Positions 10,581 to 23,200 of a DNA stretch of 64,000 bases are shown in pieces. The position numbers and the translations under genes were made by a program. The stretch is taken from NCBI GenBank assembly GCA_027422505.1, contig JAPQWV010000018.1, positions 19,796,001-19,860,000 of the forward strand. The letters are read 5' to 3'. Source of the DNA: Craterostigma plantagineum (lineage: Eukaryota; Streptophyta; Magnoliopsida; Lamiales; Linderniaceae). The notes beneath the pieces are model-generated. The model was not told where the DNA came from. It made no database searches and saw only the letters and a list, made by a program, of their open reading frames with translations. How positions within the stretch are numbered: position 1 is the first letter of the stretch; every line of letters begins with the position of its first letter.

Positions 10581-11777
10581 TTCAATAAAATTCAAGAGCA
10601 AGCCATTTGATAAAAAATCAGCGAAAATCATCTCGTACTAAAACTAAGACCTCAACTTAGTTAATGAGTACAAACGTGTCTCTCCATATACTAGAGATAG
10701 ACAAAAAGCCCCACAATTTAGTAGTGCCTAGTGGCTATAGCTAAGCCACGTGAAATTCTAGTGAGATAGAAGCTATTACGAAGCCTTCTCTTGATTATTA
10801 GGGCAATCCCTTTGCAGTCCGCAACCCTTTTCAAAAATTTTCAATTATGGCATATTAACTCCCAATCGCTACAAAATAAAGCCACTAAAAATGGATTATT
10901 TCCCCTAACGAAATGAAATTAAAACAAGGGTTAATATATGTACAACGATGCCCTTGATGTTGATGTAAATGTTCATATAGCCATGTTTTCCATTCCAAAT
11001 ATCTCATGTACAAGGCGTATTTGATGTATATATGTATGAAATGAATCAAATTATATCGTCACTTGTGCTATCAATTACTAATTCGCTATAAACCGAGCAT
11101 ATGGCTTGTTCTTTTTTAATAAAAAAATGTGAAAGACATAATACAATACAAGCATTAAGTCCTACATTAAATACCTGTTGTCTCCACGTGCTCCCCAGAA
11201 AAAAAAAAATCGAGTATTCCACCAATGTTTTTTTTTTATTGAAGTCAAAGCATTAACCATAAGCTTTCAAAAGTTATTATATGACCAATCAAAAGCTTAT
11301 CCTTAATAGAAGCATTACAGATCTCCAAACTAGCGACAACCTAATTCGCATTAAGCCTTATTTTGAAATATAATTCACGACGAGTGAAAATGAAAAAAAA
11401 AAAAAGCTATAGGATTTCTACAATGATTCGAGATAGCATGAAATGATGATTAGTGTCCTCTTCCATTTATGCGAGTGGTTGAAATTTGATCATTATTGGC
11501 GTAATCTCGGGATAGTCTCTACTAATAAATGCCGTACTTTATTAAGAAATCTCCTTAGTGACTAAATTTATAACTATTCAAATTTTCCAACACCAAAGTA
11601 CTATGTAAAGGAAAAAAAATGGATGAGAGAGAGATAAATGGATGCCATAGGATAAGGACTTAACGAGCCTATAGTTTCCTCATGCATCTTATTTGGTGAC
11701 ACAGATAGAAAATCAATTATGATTGTTATTTGTCATATGAATGGAGACGTTTCAACCTCCCTATTCTTCCTCTCGCC
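10581..11777. other. Intergenic, no gene seen; upstream region of peptide gene
   Basis: AT-rich DNA with several poly-A/T runs. No element ends or coding segments are recognised. Confidence 0.6.
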
Positions 11778-11784
11778 TATAAAT
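11778..11784 (+). promoter_or_regulatory. TATA box of the RGF-like gene
   Basis: TATAAAT lies 137 bp upstream of the ATG at 11915, in a pyrimidine-rich context typical of plant promoters. Confidence 0.6.
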
Positions 11785-11914
11785 TGAGAGAACTACATTA
11801 TATCACAAGTTGAATACGAAAATAATTAATATTCCAATTACACAGAAACCTATAGACAGTTTATCCACTTACACAATTCAGTAAGCTAAGGCCGCCTCAG
11901 ATTCATATCGAAAG

Positions 11915-12357
11915 ATGGCTTTTGTTCCAACCAAGCATATCCTCATAGCTACCATTTTCTTGATTTGCTTCATCTCATCAAGCACCCAAGGTAGGGATTG
12001 AATGCCTTTTTTAGGGTTATTTTTTCTTGAAATAGTCTTTTATATACTAATCTGAATGTTTATGATTCCGTTAATGAGAAAGGTAGGTTAGGCACCTACT
12101 TTATATATATGAAACCCATTCATGACAAAAGCTTTTTGTGCGTAGCTTCTCAATGACTTGATTTTTTTTTATATATCATAGCAGTGAGAAGTTTGAGGGC
12201 ATTCTCTACCGATCCTCGGCCTATAAAACTTGCAAACAGTAATGGGAAACAAATGGTTGCAACAAAGGCAGATGAGGTACGACGAAGCGAAGAGTATGAA
12301 GAAGTTGCTGTAATGGATTATTCTCCAGCTAGAAAGAAAACCCCAATTCACAACTAG
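11915..12357 (+). CDS. RGF/GOLVEN/CLEL-type secreted signalling peptide precursor
   Basis: Exons 11915-11990 and 12185-12357 give an 82-residue protein. Residues 1-25 (MAFVPTKHILIATIFLICF...) form a signal peptide. A variable, charged middle follows. The last 13 residues, DYSPARKKTPIHN, are the mature-peptide motif of the root meristem growth factor/GOLVEN/CLEL family: Asp-Tyr for tyrosine sulfation, prolines, and terminal His-Asn. Known members are cleaved from such precursors, sulfated, secreted, and sensed by receptor kinases controlling meristem size and gravitropic growth. The single intron ends in a NAGNAG acceptor (TAGCAG), so a form with one extra Ala is possible. The variant ending, MDYSPARKKTPIHN, is closest in style to GLV1/GLV2-type peptides. 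Family call is firm; the subgroup is inferred. Confidence 0.88.
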
Positions 12358-12714
12358 GCCTTGGTGATCATCTTCTTATCATCGTATATAGTGCATCAAA
12401 GTACCATTGTGTGAGTCTCAATATATATATTTATATTAACGATTATAAGACAAGCGAAGATACATGAGTGCAGACACACATATACAAGGTTCTGAACAAA
12501 CTAGGGCAGAAAGAGATGCATTTGATATGGTCGACAAAAAGGAAGAAACTAGCCATAGCTAGCTGATCTATACATTTATGTTTCTTTATATATAAAATTT
12601 GCAGGTGTAAGAGAAATTGACTTACAAATCCAATGATACGCGGAAATTAAAGTATGGGCAGATTACATCTCATAACCTATCATACTTTTAGATGCATTTA
12701 AAGACCAAAGTAAT
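12358..12714. other. 3' flank of peptide gene, no further gene seen
   Basis: AT-rich sequence that probably includes the 3' UTR of the peptide gene. Nothing else is recognisable before the Copia LTR at 12715. Confidence 0.5.
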
Positions 12715-13194
12715 TGTTAGGATATGCGGAAATCCCCGATAATTATTTGCCCGAAAATGACGATAATAAATAAAAGAGACGAAAAATAAATTTGGACAGC
12801 GACACGAGATTTACGAGGTTCGGTCAGAATGACCTACGTCCACAGGCCGGAGGGTAGAACTTCTTTATTATGTGGAGATATTACAGACACGTACACTGAC
12901 GTGGTACAAAAGCAGCTACAACAATATAAGGAGTATGCTACAGAAAGAATTAATAGGAAGAAGATCAGTTTGTGGTTGTGTTTTCTTCTGCATCTAAGGG
13001 TCTCTATTTATAGGAGATAGATCGACTTGATACTGTCTGAACACATGCATGTGAACATAAGGAAAATAAAATGTTGCTCCGTTCTTTGACTATGCCAAAC
13101 CGCCCATGTGAAGAATCCAATTTCAAAAGAAAGTGGCTTTGTTTCTTTATGTGTTCGGCGCCCACTATTAGAGACCAAAAGGTCATTTTCAACA
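12715..13194 (-). repeat. Copia 3' LTR
   Basis: The 480-bp segment starts TGTTAGGATATGC and ends TTTTCAACA in plus orientation. On the minus strand it follows a polypurine tract (AAGGTCAAGGTGGAGATT, complement of about 13195-13212), so it is the 3' LTR of a minus-strand element. A related remnant is at 6450-6620. Confidence 0.85.
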
Positions 13195-14388
13195 AATCTC
13201 CACCTTGACCTTTTGCTTTCGAGAATTACTCCACCTTAATGTAGAATACCTTTATCTCCCTCCGACCTTAGCCCCTGGCGGGCTACTTCACCATTTCTGA
13301 AACACCAATCAAGTCCAAGCAATGCTTGAACTTGGAAACTGGAAGAGCCTTCGTAAACAAATCTGCAGGATTATCATTTGTGTTAATCTTCTTGATAAAC
13401 ACCTTCTTATCTGCAATGACATCACGAATAAAATGATACTTAACGTCAATATGTTTAGTCCTTTCGTGATACATCTGATCCTTAGTCAAATGAATCGCAC
13501 TTTGACTATCACAGAAAATCGTAATAACTCTCTGACTCTGAGTTAATTCACCGAATAACCCTGTCAACCACAATGCTTCCTTAATCGCGTCAGTAATCGC
13601 CATGTATTCTGCTTCAGTAGTAGACAACGCCACTACATGCTGTAGAGTAGCTTTCCAGCTAACTGCACAACCTCCAATACAAAATACATAACCAGTAAGA
13701 GATCGTCGTTTATCGAGATCACCTGCGTAGTCTGAATCGACGAAGCCAACGAGAGTATCACTGTTTCTGCCAAACTCCAAACAAGTGCTTAGAGTACCCT
13801 TCAAGTATCTGAGAATCCACTTCACTGCTTGTCAGTGTTCTTTCCCTGGATTAGCCATGTACCTGCTAACAACACTAACAACCTGTGAAATATCAGGACG
13901 TGTACATACCATTGCATACATAATACTGCCGACTGCACTCGAGTAAGGAACCCGTGCCATGTACGCTTCTTCCTCATCTGGTGATGGTGACTGAGCAGCG
14001 CTTAGCCTAAAATGGCTAGCAAGAGGAGTGCTGACTGGTTTGGCATTGCTCATGCCAAATCTCTCCAAAACCTTTCTGAGGTAACTTTCCTGGGTCAGGT
14101 ATAACTTACCAGCTCCTCTATCACGTCTAATCTCCATACCAAGAATCTTCTTAGCTGCTCCTAAATCCTTCATTTCAAATTCACCGTTCAATAAGGCCTT
14201 CAACTGGTGAATTTCTGCAAGATTCTTAGCCGCAATGAGCATGTCATCAACATATAACACTAGATAAATGATCGAACTGTCATTTAACTTCCGGAAGTAA
14301 ACACAACTATCATACTTGCTCCTGGAGAAACCATGATCCAACATGAAAGAATCAAAACGTTTATACCACTGTCTTGGAGACTGCTTTA
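13195..14388 (-). pseudogene. Copia reverse transcriptase/RNase H remnant, 5' truncated
   Basis: The minus strand encodes the back half of a Copia RT (YKRFDSFMLDHGFSRSKYDS, then LVLYVDDMLIAAKN with the YVDD active site at about 14250) and a complete RNase H-like domain (VGFVDSDYAGDLDKRRSLTG, ALSTTEAEYMA, HIDVKYHFIRD). The two parts are split by a stop near 13828. Sequence homologous to RT stops near 14388, and gag, integrase and the 5' LTR are missing. The element therefore ends close to the promoter region of the splicing-factor gene at 14600. Confidence 0.88.
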
Positions 14389-14599
14389 ATATAAGAAAAA
14401 AGGCATCTCTAAGCCCATCCTACAGCCCATATGTCATTAAAGCCCAGCTGGAAGCTGTTCATATTTCCTCATTCACAAATCGTATTAAATACCTTCTCTT
14501 AGTCCGAAGTGTATCCCTTCCAACGTTGTCATAAGCTAGGGTTTTGATTCGAGGACACAATCCCCAAAAAAATTTTCCTACTTTCACTCTGCAATCGCG

Positions 14600-17500
14600 A
14601 TGGATTTCGACGAGTATGATTACCTCGAGAAAGCTGTTGAAGAAACCAACGGTTCTGTGAAGAGGGAAACGCCGGACAAGGATAAGGACAGAGAGAGAAG
14701 GGAAAGGAGAAGTGAGAAAAGCGTGGATGATGAATTCGACCAAGAGGACAGGGAGAGGAAAAGAAGCAGTAAGAAATCGAGGAGCGACGGCAAAGAAAGA
14801 GACAGGGATAAGGAGAGGGAGAGGGAGAGGGAGAGAGATAGGGAGAAGAGCTCGAGGCATCGGAGTCGAGAGAGAGATTCAGAGAGACGGAGTTCAAGGG
14901 ATAAGGAGAGAGATGTGGACAGAGATAGGAGGGACAGAGAAAGAGACAAGGAGAAGGAGAGAGAGCGCAAAGAGAGGGAGGAGAGGGAAAGGGTGAGAGA
15001 CAGGGAAAGAAGGAGCAGGAGTCGGTCGAGGCTGGAACGCGAGGAAAGGGAGCGCGAAGAGGGCAGGTGATTTCCAGAAACGATTAATTCTTTTTGGTTA
15101 CTGCAATTTCAGTTTTTGTGGCTATATTTTTCTTTTGGACTTTGGGCCCGAATGAGTGTTGATTGCGGGTAGTAGGAACATCGTTTGATACTGAGAAGGG
15201 TGGAGATTTTTAGCTTGATAGAATATGAATTAGGAGGTCTTCAGGTTATGAATGATTGAAGTTTTGGTCTATGTTTAGCCTTTACATGTGGTTTCTTTTA
15301 TGTAGTCTTTTGTCTGTTTTAATTTAGCAACTGGAATATAACACGTCTCCTGCATGAATATATTTTTGCGCTGTAAAAAGCTATGCATGATAGAAGTGTT
15401 AAAATGCGACTTCATTCATATAGGATATAGTCTTCTAACTTGGATTGAAATCGTAGATGGGTTGTTTGCACATCTTAATCGGCTAACAATGTGGATACCT
15501 CATGGAGTGTTCGTTGAAGAAAGTGGCTTTACCTTTAATGTGATTGACAAGGTCTGTTTTATCCGTTGTTTTGGGTATTTAACTTAGCTTTTCATCCTTC
15601 TAATGTTTTTTACATTGATGGATTTTAGGTATTTCCTCTAGGTGTGTTAATCACTTGTATTCACTTTTTAGGTCGGCGAGGGTTGTGGTGAAGCTGTATC
15701 AGTTTTCCAATGTTTTCTTCACCACCAAGACGATTGTGCATTATCTCTTTACATATGCGATTTTCTTTTCTTTTGACAGGAAATAGTGAAGTTGTTGTTT
15801 TGGCATCTTATTGTGAGATACTTCTATTTTGCTCCTTGCCCGATGCTCAAAATGGTTATTTATGGGAAATATCTTGTTTACATGTTTGTGAAACTCTTTT
15901 TGTGATATAGGATTAGCCTTTAGTGGCAGCAGAACCAAAGTGGTGGAAGGGTGTTTCTGGGGTGTAAAGTACACGAACACCTTTGTAGAATTGAGGGTTC
16001 GATATTGACTGACTTCAGTAGAATAATGCTATGATTACACAAGTGATTACTTCTGATTGTACTTTTGAGCCGTTAATGCAGGAGATATAAGGACAAGAAA
16101 GAAGCAGAGACTGAAGCTGATCCTGAAAGGGATCAGAGGACCGTTTTTGCATATCAGGCAAGGCTTTTAACTCTAGAAGCTAATTTTCAGGCTCTGGCCC
16201 CTCATGTTCGAAATCTTTTGTGAGTTCTCTTATTCCATGATATATTTTTGCAGATGCCACTTAAAGCAAGTGAGAGAGACGTTTTTGAATTCTTTTCAAA
16301 AGCAGGAAAGGTTCGTTCCGTGCCAATCAAATTGTTTTGTGAAGTCCAATGTCCATATACTGTCTTTTCGATTTTCTTCCTTGTGGTAACTTGGGCTGTG
16401 TGCCCTGGGAGTACCCAAATACTTGAACACAAGCGCGTCCTTGGAGGACTTCTTTATCGTAATGTTAGCGGGTTTCATTCTTCGTTGCTCGTATAACTGT
16501 GCAAGTGGCTGACGTTATGTCCGCATCTCATTACCGTCCTTTACTGTTCTCTGCATTTTCCTTTCAGGTGAGGGATGTAAAGCTGATCATGGATCGGAAC
16601 TCAAGGAGATCTAAAGGAGTGGGGTATGTTATGTTCTTCTCCCTGCTAATAATAGGAAATTGGGCCCCATTTGTTTTTCTAACATGTTTTTTACGCCTGG
16701 ATTTTTTTTCCTGATTGCAGGTACATTGAATTCTATGATGCTATGTCAGTTCCAATGGCTATAGCTTTATCTGGTCACCTGTTTCTGGGACAACCTATCA
16801 TGGTAAAACCTTCAGAGGCTGAGAAGAATCTTGTTCCATCGACCACTACTGCTGGTGTTTCTGTTGTGGGGCCGTATGGTGCAACAGATAGGAAGCTTTA
16901 TGTTGGCAATTTGCATTTCAACATGACAGAAGTTCAGCTTAGACAGGTGCTGTTACGTATTTACGTACATGTTTGCCGTTGCTGATTTATCTTCTTATTT
17001 GTCTTAGCTTTTTAGTTGCGTTCTTTTTTTGCAAAGTTTGTTGGTCGGCAAAACCAAATGTTTGTCTTTGAAATTAGTTTGATGATAGCTTTGATGATGT
17101 AACTGTTCTGTTTGGGATGACTGCTAGTTTGTCTAAATACATAACCCTTCTTGTTTTGTATCTATAGTTTTTTTCTGTTTAAGTTCTGTGTTTTTACAAT
17201 TATACTTGTCCAGATTTTTGAAGCTTTTGGACCTGTTGAGCTTGTGCAACTACCATTAGATCCTGAGTCAGGACATTGCAAAGGCTTTGGCTTTATTCAA
17301 GTAGGTATTTTAGAACGTCTGTTTCATTTTTATAATACTAGATTATTATTTGTTTTAATCAAGTGCCGGAGTAGTTACTTTAATGACCCTATGCTGTTGC
17401 AGTTTCAACATCTTGAGCATGCAAAGGCGGCACAAAGTTTGAACGGAAAACTGGAGATTGCTGGTCGTACCATCAAGGTATTTCCTCGTTTTAAGCTTGT

Positions 17501-17989
17501 TTATGCTGTATTTAAACTTTCTAAATATCATTGCATGACATTCCTTATGGGCGTATGTACATTCGAGTGAGCCCTGTTATTCATTTATTTCAGGTTTCCT
17601 GTGTCACGGACCATGTTAATGCACAAGAATCAGGGACTAAAACTGCTGATTTTGATGATGACGAAGGTGGTGGTTTGGTAAGGAAAAGCTTGTCTTACTA
17701 TTATAGTTGATCAGCTCTATTTGTTTCAGTATAGTCATCTATCGTCCATTGTTGGACTCGACTGTTCTACTAACCTCTTGTGCTCAAGAGAATTTATTTT
17801 CCGCTATACCCGAAAACATATCTAGTTTAAATTTGGTAACCTGGGATTATATTTGCAAAGGATCCGTAACATTATTGACTAATCTGTATGCTGTCGCATC
17901 TGATATTTTTTACAGGCTCTGAATGCTCAGTCAAGAGCGATGCTCATGGCAAAGCTCGATCGCAGCGGTACTGCCCCAAGGTTTGTATA

Positions 17990-18029
<40 letters not shown>

Positions 18030-18792
18030 AGAGCTGACATATCTCAGTTTGAAATCTGACATTCATTATCACTCTATCAGCGTTATTGGGACCCTAAACG
18101 GGTCAGCAGCTCCTGCACAACCAGGCGTTACAATGCCCATCAATCCAACAACAGCAGTATTTTCAAACTCCATTATTCAAGGCCAGATGATTCCTATGGT
18201 TCCTGAACCAATTGGAACTCCCAGTGAGTGTTTACTCTTGAAGAACATGTTTGACCCAGCTGCTGAGGTTTGTGATGATTTCTGATTTATTCACTCATTC
18301 CGATAATAGGCTGTGCTTTGCGTATGTATGTTTTTTTTATCTCTTCCATTTTCTTATGGGTCTATTGAAACTACCGCAGACTGAGCCAGAGTTCGATTTG
18401 GATATAAGAGATGATGTAGAAGAAGAATGCTCCAACTACGGCCTTGTGAAGCATATTCATGTCGACAGGTAACCTTTTTTTTCACGATTCCTCTTTGTTC
18501 AATGATTTTGGAAGGTGGAGTAGTGACTTTGTGCAATTTGAGTTGCAGGAATAGTGCAGGCTATGTGTATTTGAGGTTTGACAGCATAGAAGCTGCATCA
18601 CGAGCCCAGCAAGCGATGCATAAAAGATGGTTTGCTGGTAGAATGATCTCAGCCATATTCTTGGTAATAGATTTATATTTCACAAAATTCAACTCAATGT
18701 TTTTACTATACAAACGTATTGAGTTATCTCTGTTTTGCTTTCTTGTGCAGCAACCTTACGAGTATGACGCCAAGTTCAAAGGCACTGCTTGA
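14600..18792 (+). CDS. RBM39/CC1-like (CAPER) RNA-binding splicing factor
   Basis: Thirteen exons: 14600-15066, 16082-16157, 16254-16310, 16568-16623, 16721-16946, 17214-17300, 17403-17477, 17594-17677, 17916-17980, 18081-18267, 18380-18468, 18549-18663 and 18751-18792. They sum to 1626 nt, giving 541 residues with no break. Residues 1-155 are an Arg/Glu/Asp/Ser-rich region. RRM1 starts at RTVFAYQMPLKASERDVFEF and includes SKGVGYIEFYD. RRM2 starts at KLYVGNLHFNMTE and includes GHCKGFGFIQ. A C-terminal third RRM of the U2AF-homology type contains AGYVYLRF and RWFAGRMISA. Family members act in pre-mRNA splicing in the nucleus and bind ULM-containing factors. Intron 2 begins with GC (CAG|GCAAG), a GC-AG intron. 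An (AT)n run lies in intron 9. Divergence between neighbours is not informative. Confidence 0.95.
17993..18026. repeat. (AT)n microsatellite in intron of RBM39-like gene
   Basis: A run of 17 AT units lies between the exons ending at 17980 and starting at 18081. It is close enough to the donor that length changes might affect splicing, though this is only inference. Confidence 0.95.
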
Positions 18793-19006
18793 AGAGCTAA
18801 AATGAAGAACAACAGTCCCTTCCGTACCTTGTTTGCATTTTCAAAATTGTTCTCTGAAACTGTTTTTGTGCAATTTTATTTGGAACTAAGTATGTTATTC
18901 TAATTCTGTTTTGAATTTAAAATATCTGAAACTCTACTTCGGCCGTGAAAGAAACGTGAAGACATTTGATATGCTAATTTATTTATAGAAGTATACGGTA
19001 CTGTTT

Positions 19007-20114
19007 GTTTAAAAAAGCGCGCTCCGGGCTCGTTTAAAGCGAGAAGCACGCTCCAGGTTGGTCATACCGCTTCAACTAGACAAAAGCGTTGCCTATCCGT
19101 GAAGCGAGTAAAATGCGATGAAGCGCTCGCTTTTCTCGCCTTCGCTTAATCGGCCTAAAGCTCGCTTTTAAGATACCATTGACTGTTGACCGGTTTGACT
19201 AAGGTTTAGTTTATTTAATATTTTTTTTCAGTTCATTTCTTCCAACCCAATTCGTTCGTCGTCACGTCACTCCTCTCCCAAGCCTCCTAAACCCAACTCC
19301 GCCCCTCTCCAACCTCTCCGGTCGCCGATCTGCCGCCGTTGCCCTGCTGCCACCGCTCCCTGGTTCCTCTTTTTTTTTCTCTCTTCAATTGGCATGGGCA
19401 AAGTTTAATTTGGTGAATGATTGAATTTTATGGAGTCAGATGGCATGGGCATGGTTCAATTGACATGGGTAAGGCTTAATTTGATTCCAATTTCTTCCAG
19501 ACTCCTTTGGATGACGAAGAGGATGATGACTATTAGGTTTTAGAGTATTGTCTAGTAATTATGTTAAAACTTGAGTTTATGTTTGTGACGATGAATTTGT
19601 GAAATTGTTGCTTTTGAACTTTGAATGATGTTGATCTTTACTATTTTTGCTAGCATTTTGTGCTATTTATTCATTGACATTATGTTATACTACCTCTGTC
19701 CCATTTATTTCTTCTCATCTTTGTATTTCGGACGTCCCACATAATTCTTCCTATTTCCATTTTGTAAAGAATATTCCAATAATTAAACTAATTACATCAT
19801 TTATATTAAAAAAAACTTCTTAATTTGCGTGCCCACTAATAAGTTTTCTCTCTCCGTACCTTAAAAGTGTACTATAATATTAAAATAATATAGTTTCTTA
19901 ATCTTCGTGCCCACTAATCTTTAGAAAGAATTAAATGGGACGGAGGAAGTATATAATATCGAAAATTGTTATTTCAGCAATAAATATCACATATATAAAA
20001 TTTACAATTAATATATTAAAAAAATTTCTTGCTATCCGAAAAGCGACGCTTTTCGCTCCTCGCTTAAGCTTTGGAGGTCTTTTCGCTTCGCCAGGTTTTT
20101 CGCTTTTTAAACCA
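19007..20114. mobile_element. Candidate non-autonomous DNA transposon with AAGCG-rich ends
   Basis: The left end (GTTTAAAAAAGCGCGCTCC) and right end (CGCTTTTTAAACC) are inverted matches. Both subterminal regions, 19011-19190 and 20035-20110, are full of CGCTT/AAGCG repeats, as in hAT-like elements. The interior has no credible protein and carries a nested Stowaway-like MITE. I found no clean target duplication, so borders and superfamily are uncertain. Confidence 0.5.
19690..19949. mobile_element. Stowaway-like MITE nested in the AAGCG-rich element
   Basis: The ends CTACCTCTGTCCC and GGGACGGAGGAAG are inverted and flanked by TA (19688-19689 and 19950-19951). The element is about 260 bp and non-coding. 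Confidence 0.8.
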
Positions 20115-20206
20115 AGTACAGTAGACAGGCTTGCTATTTTAATGTTGGTCTAGTCAACTCCATGCATTTGCAACATACTATTGAAAGGGAAATTCTTTTT
20201 CTTTTC

Positions 20207-23200
20207 TTATATAAGAGATGCGAGGCTGCGCTTGAAGCTACAAATTTTTGCTGTGCACTTAGGTGCGAAGTTCAGCCCAAACATTTCCTTGTCGGGAGTT
20301 TTATTCGGTTCGAGAAATCCCACGAGCTTTGCAACGAGGATAGCGCTCTCAGTTACGTGATGGTTTATGTCCTCCGTTTCAGTCCAAAGCTGTTGAGCCA
20401 ATTGCGTTCTCCTCCATTTGCTGGCGGGATTAACGCCCCACTTGACGAATAGCTTCTCCCTTCCCTCCTCTGTGAACTTCTTCACCATTTGCTCAGTAAG
20501 CATCCTTCTCTCTCTTCTCAGTGACTTTGCGCTGTTGTTATTACCAAGAGTGGTCGGATGGTCGTGAGGTAATAATGCTATAATCGTGACTGTTATTTTT
20601 TATTGATTACCTTGAGGGAAGTGTTAGGCTTTGTCCATTGGCGATGGTTTTTTCTCCTCGGTCGAACTTATCTTTCAAGAACTTGAGTCTTCTGAGTTCT
20701 ACTTGCAAGTATATCGCGTCCGTCGGGTCTCCTTGAAATAGTAGAAAGAAGTAAGTTCTATGGACGAGTGAGACGTTGCAGGCGTGCCATAGTTGGACTA
20801 TTTCTCTTTGGAGTCTGTTGAATTCCACTGGCCAACTCGTAATGTTCACGGGTTCTTTTTCTTTTGCCTCTTCTTCTTCTTCGACGATGATGGGATCTAA
20901 GCCCACGTCTTTCACGTCCTTCTTCTTTGTTGGAGATTGAATAGGGTGTCGACCATCTTCTTTCGCCTGACAATTTGTGATCTGAATATGTTGGAACTGA
21001 TAATCAAGAATACTAAGTGGATACATAGCTTTAGTTTAGCAGCAACTATTATGTCAAGAAAACTTAGATCACTCACAGTATCCTCTTGTTCGGCGTGAAG
21101 CTCCGAACTTGGAAGCTTATTCGCGGTATCGATCTCTATATAAACTTCATTTTCTAAAGGAGATTCACAATCTTCTCTTACAGGGGAAGGAGGAGTATGT
21201 TCTTTCTCTGATGGGATATTACATCTCACAATGTTGGACCAAGAAAAGGTATCTAAATCTGCAGCGCAATCACTGAGGCTTTTGCTTCTTGTTAGTTTGA
21301 AACTTGTACCCAACGAACCACCTTCTTCGTCTCGATTTTCCATATCACGACAATCAATTGGTGAAGTCGATTCTTCTCTGCGTGCTGATATCGATTCGTA
21401 AGGGCTCTCTTGTACTTCATTTAAGGGTGTCGTCTCATTTGCCCCATCATCTACCTCCTCATCTTCGCCTCTTACATAAGTCAGGCGATCATCTTCAGAC
21501 AGTTGGGATAATGCCGATTCGATATCTTGTAAGTCGACTCTGTCAGTGGATGATACTCTAAAGGCGGGATACGGTTCGTTTTCCTCCACAGTGGCCTCTC
21601 TGTTATTAAACTCGTCTTTTGTCTCAATGCAGTGAACTTCTCTGCACATATCATCACCATCTTCCAAATTTGGAACCTTACCAGGCAAAAGATATTCGGA
21701 AGCAGTCCTACTGTTGGTGTAATCAGAGCATAATGTTGTTGAATCTTCGACTTCAGCTAATAACTCATTATCATCTTCGACGGAAGCCGAGTTTTCCCTT
21801 TCTGGCGTTGTAATATCAGGCGATCTCTGCACTCGAAGGTGAGGGTATTCTCCCGTACATGCCTTCGACAAAATTGTAGAAAAACATTTATCAGAAAAAA
21901 AAACTTCAACGCAAAATTAACGAAGAAAAAAGATCGCATTTTTCACCTGCATCATGAAACTACTACTACTACTACTACTAGCACCATCACCGAGCATCTT
22001 CATCAAATCGTGGACTTGGGCTCGAGCGATATCTCTCTGTAGGATCAGATCTTTAACCGCCTTCTCAAGCTGCAAGGAAGGTTGAAGGAGTTATTTTCTT
22101 TTTTCTTCCCCTTTTTGACTTATTACAATATATACTAGGTTTTTACGTACCCTTTGGATCTCAGAATCTTTCTCGCTCAATGTCGAGAAATAATTCGGCG
22201 GAATAAAGGCAGAGTGGAACCTCTTCAGTTCGGCGTCGGCCCTCTCCAACTCCTTGCGAAGATGCTTCACCATGAGCTTATCGGACATAACTACGTTCAG
22301 CTTAGCGTTCGTAGTAACTTCCTTTGCACAGCTGGCGAATAGGAGAGTGTTCCTCGACTGCTCCACGTGACTTCTCGCGGGGCTCATCGTGCATATTATT
22401 GCTGTTCGAGCGTCGCCGTTCAATGACGTCTGAAGGATTCTCGTCAGCTTCGAGTCTCTGAATGGTATGTGCCCGTTTCGTCCCTTGCTGTTTTTTTTTT
22501 TGTTCCATTGAATGTGGTATGTTATACATGGCAAGATTTGACTTCGACAAATTTCATGAAGTTTGTACCTGAGCTTGCGAATAACGGTTCCTAAGGTTAG
22601 TAAGCTACGATTTATATGACATCCTTCTTTCAGCCTTGCGCCAGCTGATAGCGACTGAGATGCTCGTTCGCTGCCAGCGAGGTCGACGAAATTCTGCATT
22701 TATGAAAGAAGTACGTTTTTTCTTTTACATATGTGGCGATTAAAATAGGCTATAAGATTCGATTTTTTGTATGTTGTTCATTTTAGCTCACTCACCACAG
22801 CAGATGAGAGCGTGCCTGCGTTGTCCCGGCCCAGGAAATCGCGAGGAGAGCTTTCGACCGTCTTCAAAACCAACAAAAAAATAACGATATACAAAGATCG
22901 ATCAAGGGCATGTTTGGCCTCTCGAGAAAAGTACGAAAATGTTGAAAAGGGAAGATTTTTTGTTTTTATTTTACCAGTCTGATAATCTGGTGAGATCTTG
23001 AGCTCATCTCATTGAGAGAAGTCTCACCAATCTGTCTCTGCGCTGCAACCATAGATATATATACACACACACATAACACTCGGATATTCAAAACATAATT
23101 TTTCTCTGCTTTTTTTTTGGCAATGCATTTTTCCTCACCTTCACAAACAGAAAGGAGCTGAATGGCATGATTTCGATCTTTCAGTATCTCCTCGGTGAGT

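Noticed and set aside
14620..14970. Ser/Leu-rich minus-strand frames at the start of the splicing-factor gene
   Set aside because: They are the reverse reading of the Arg/Glu/Asp-rich first exon, whose plus-strand product is clearly conserved.
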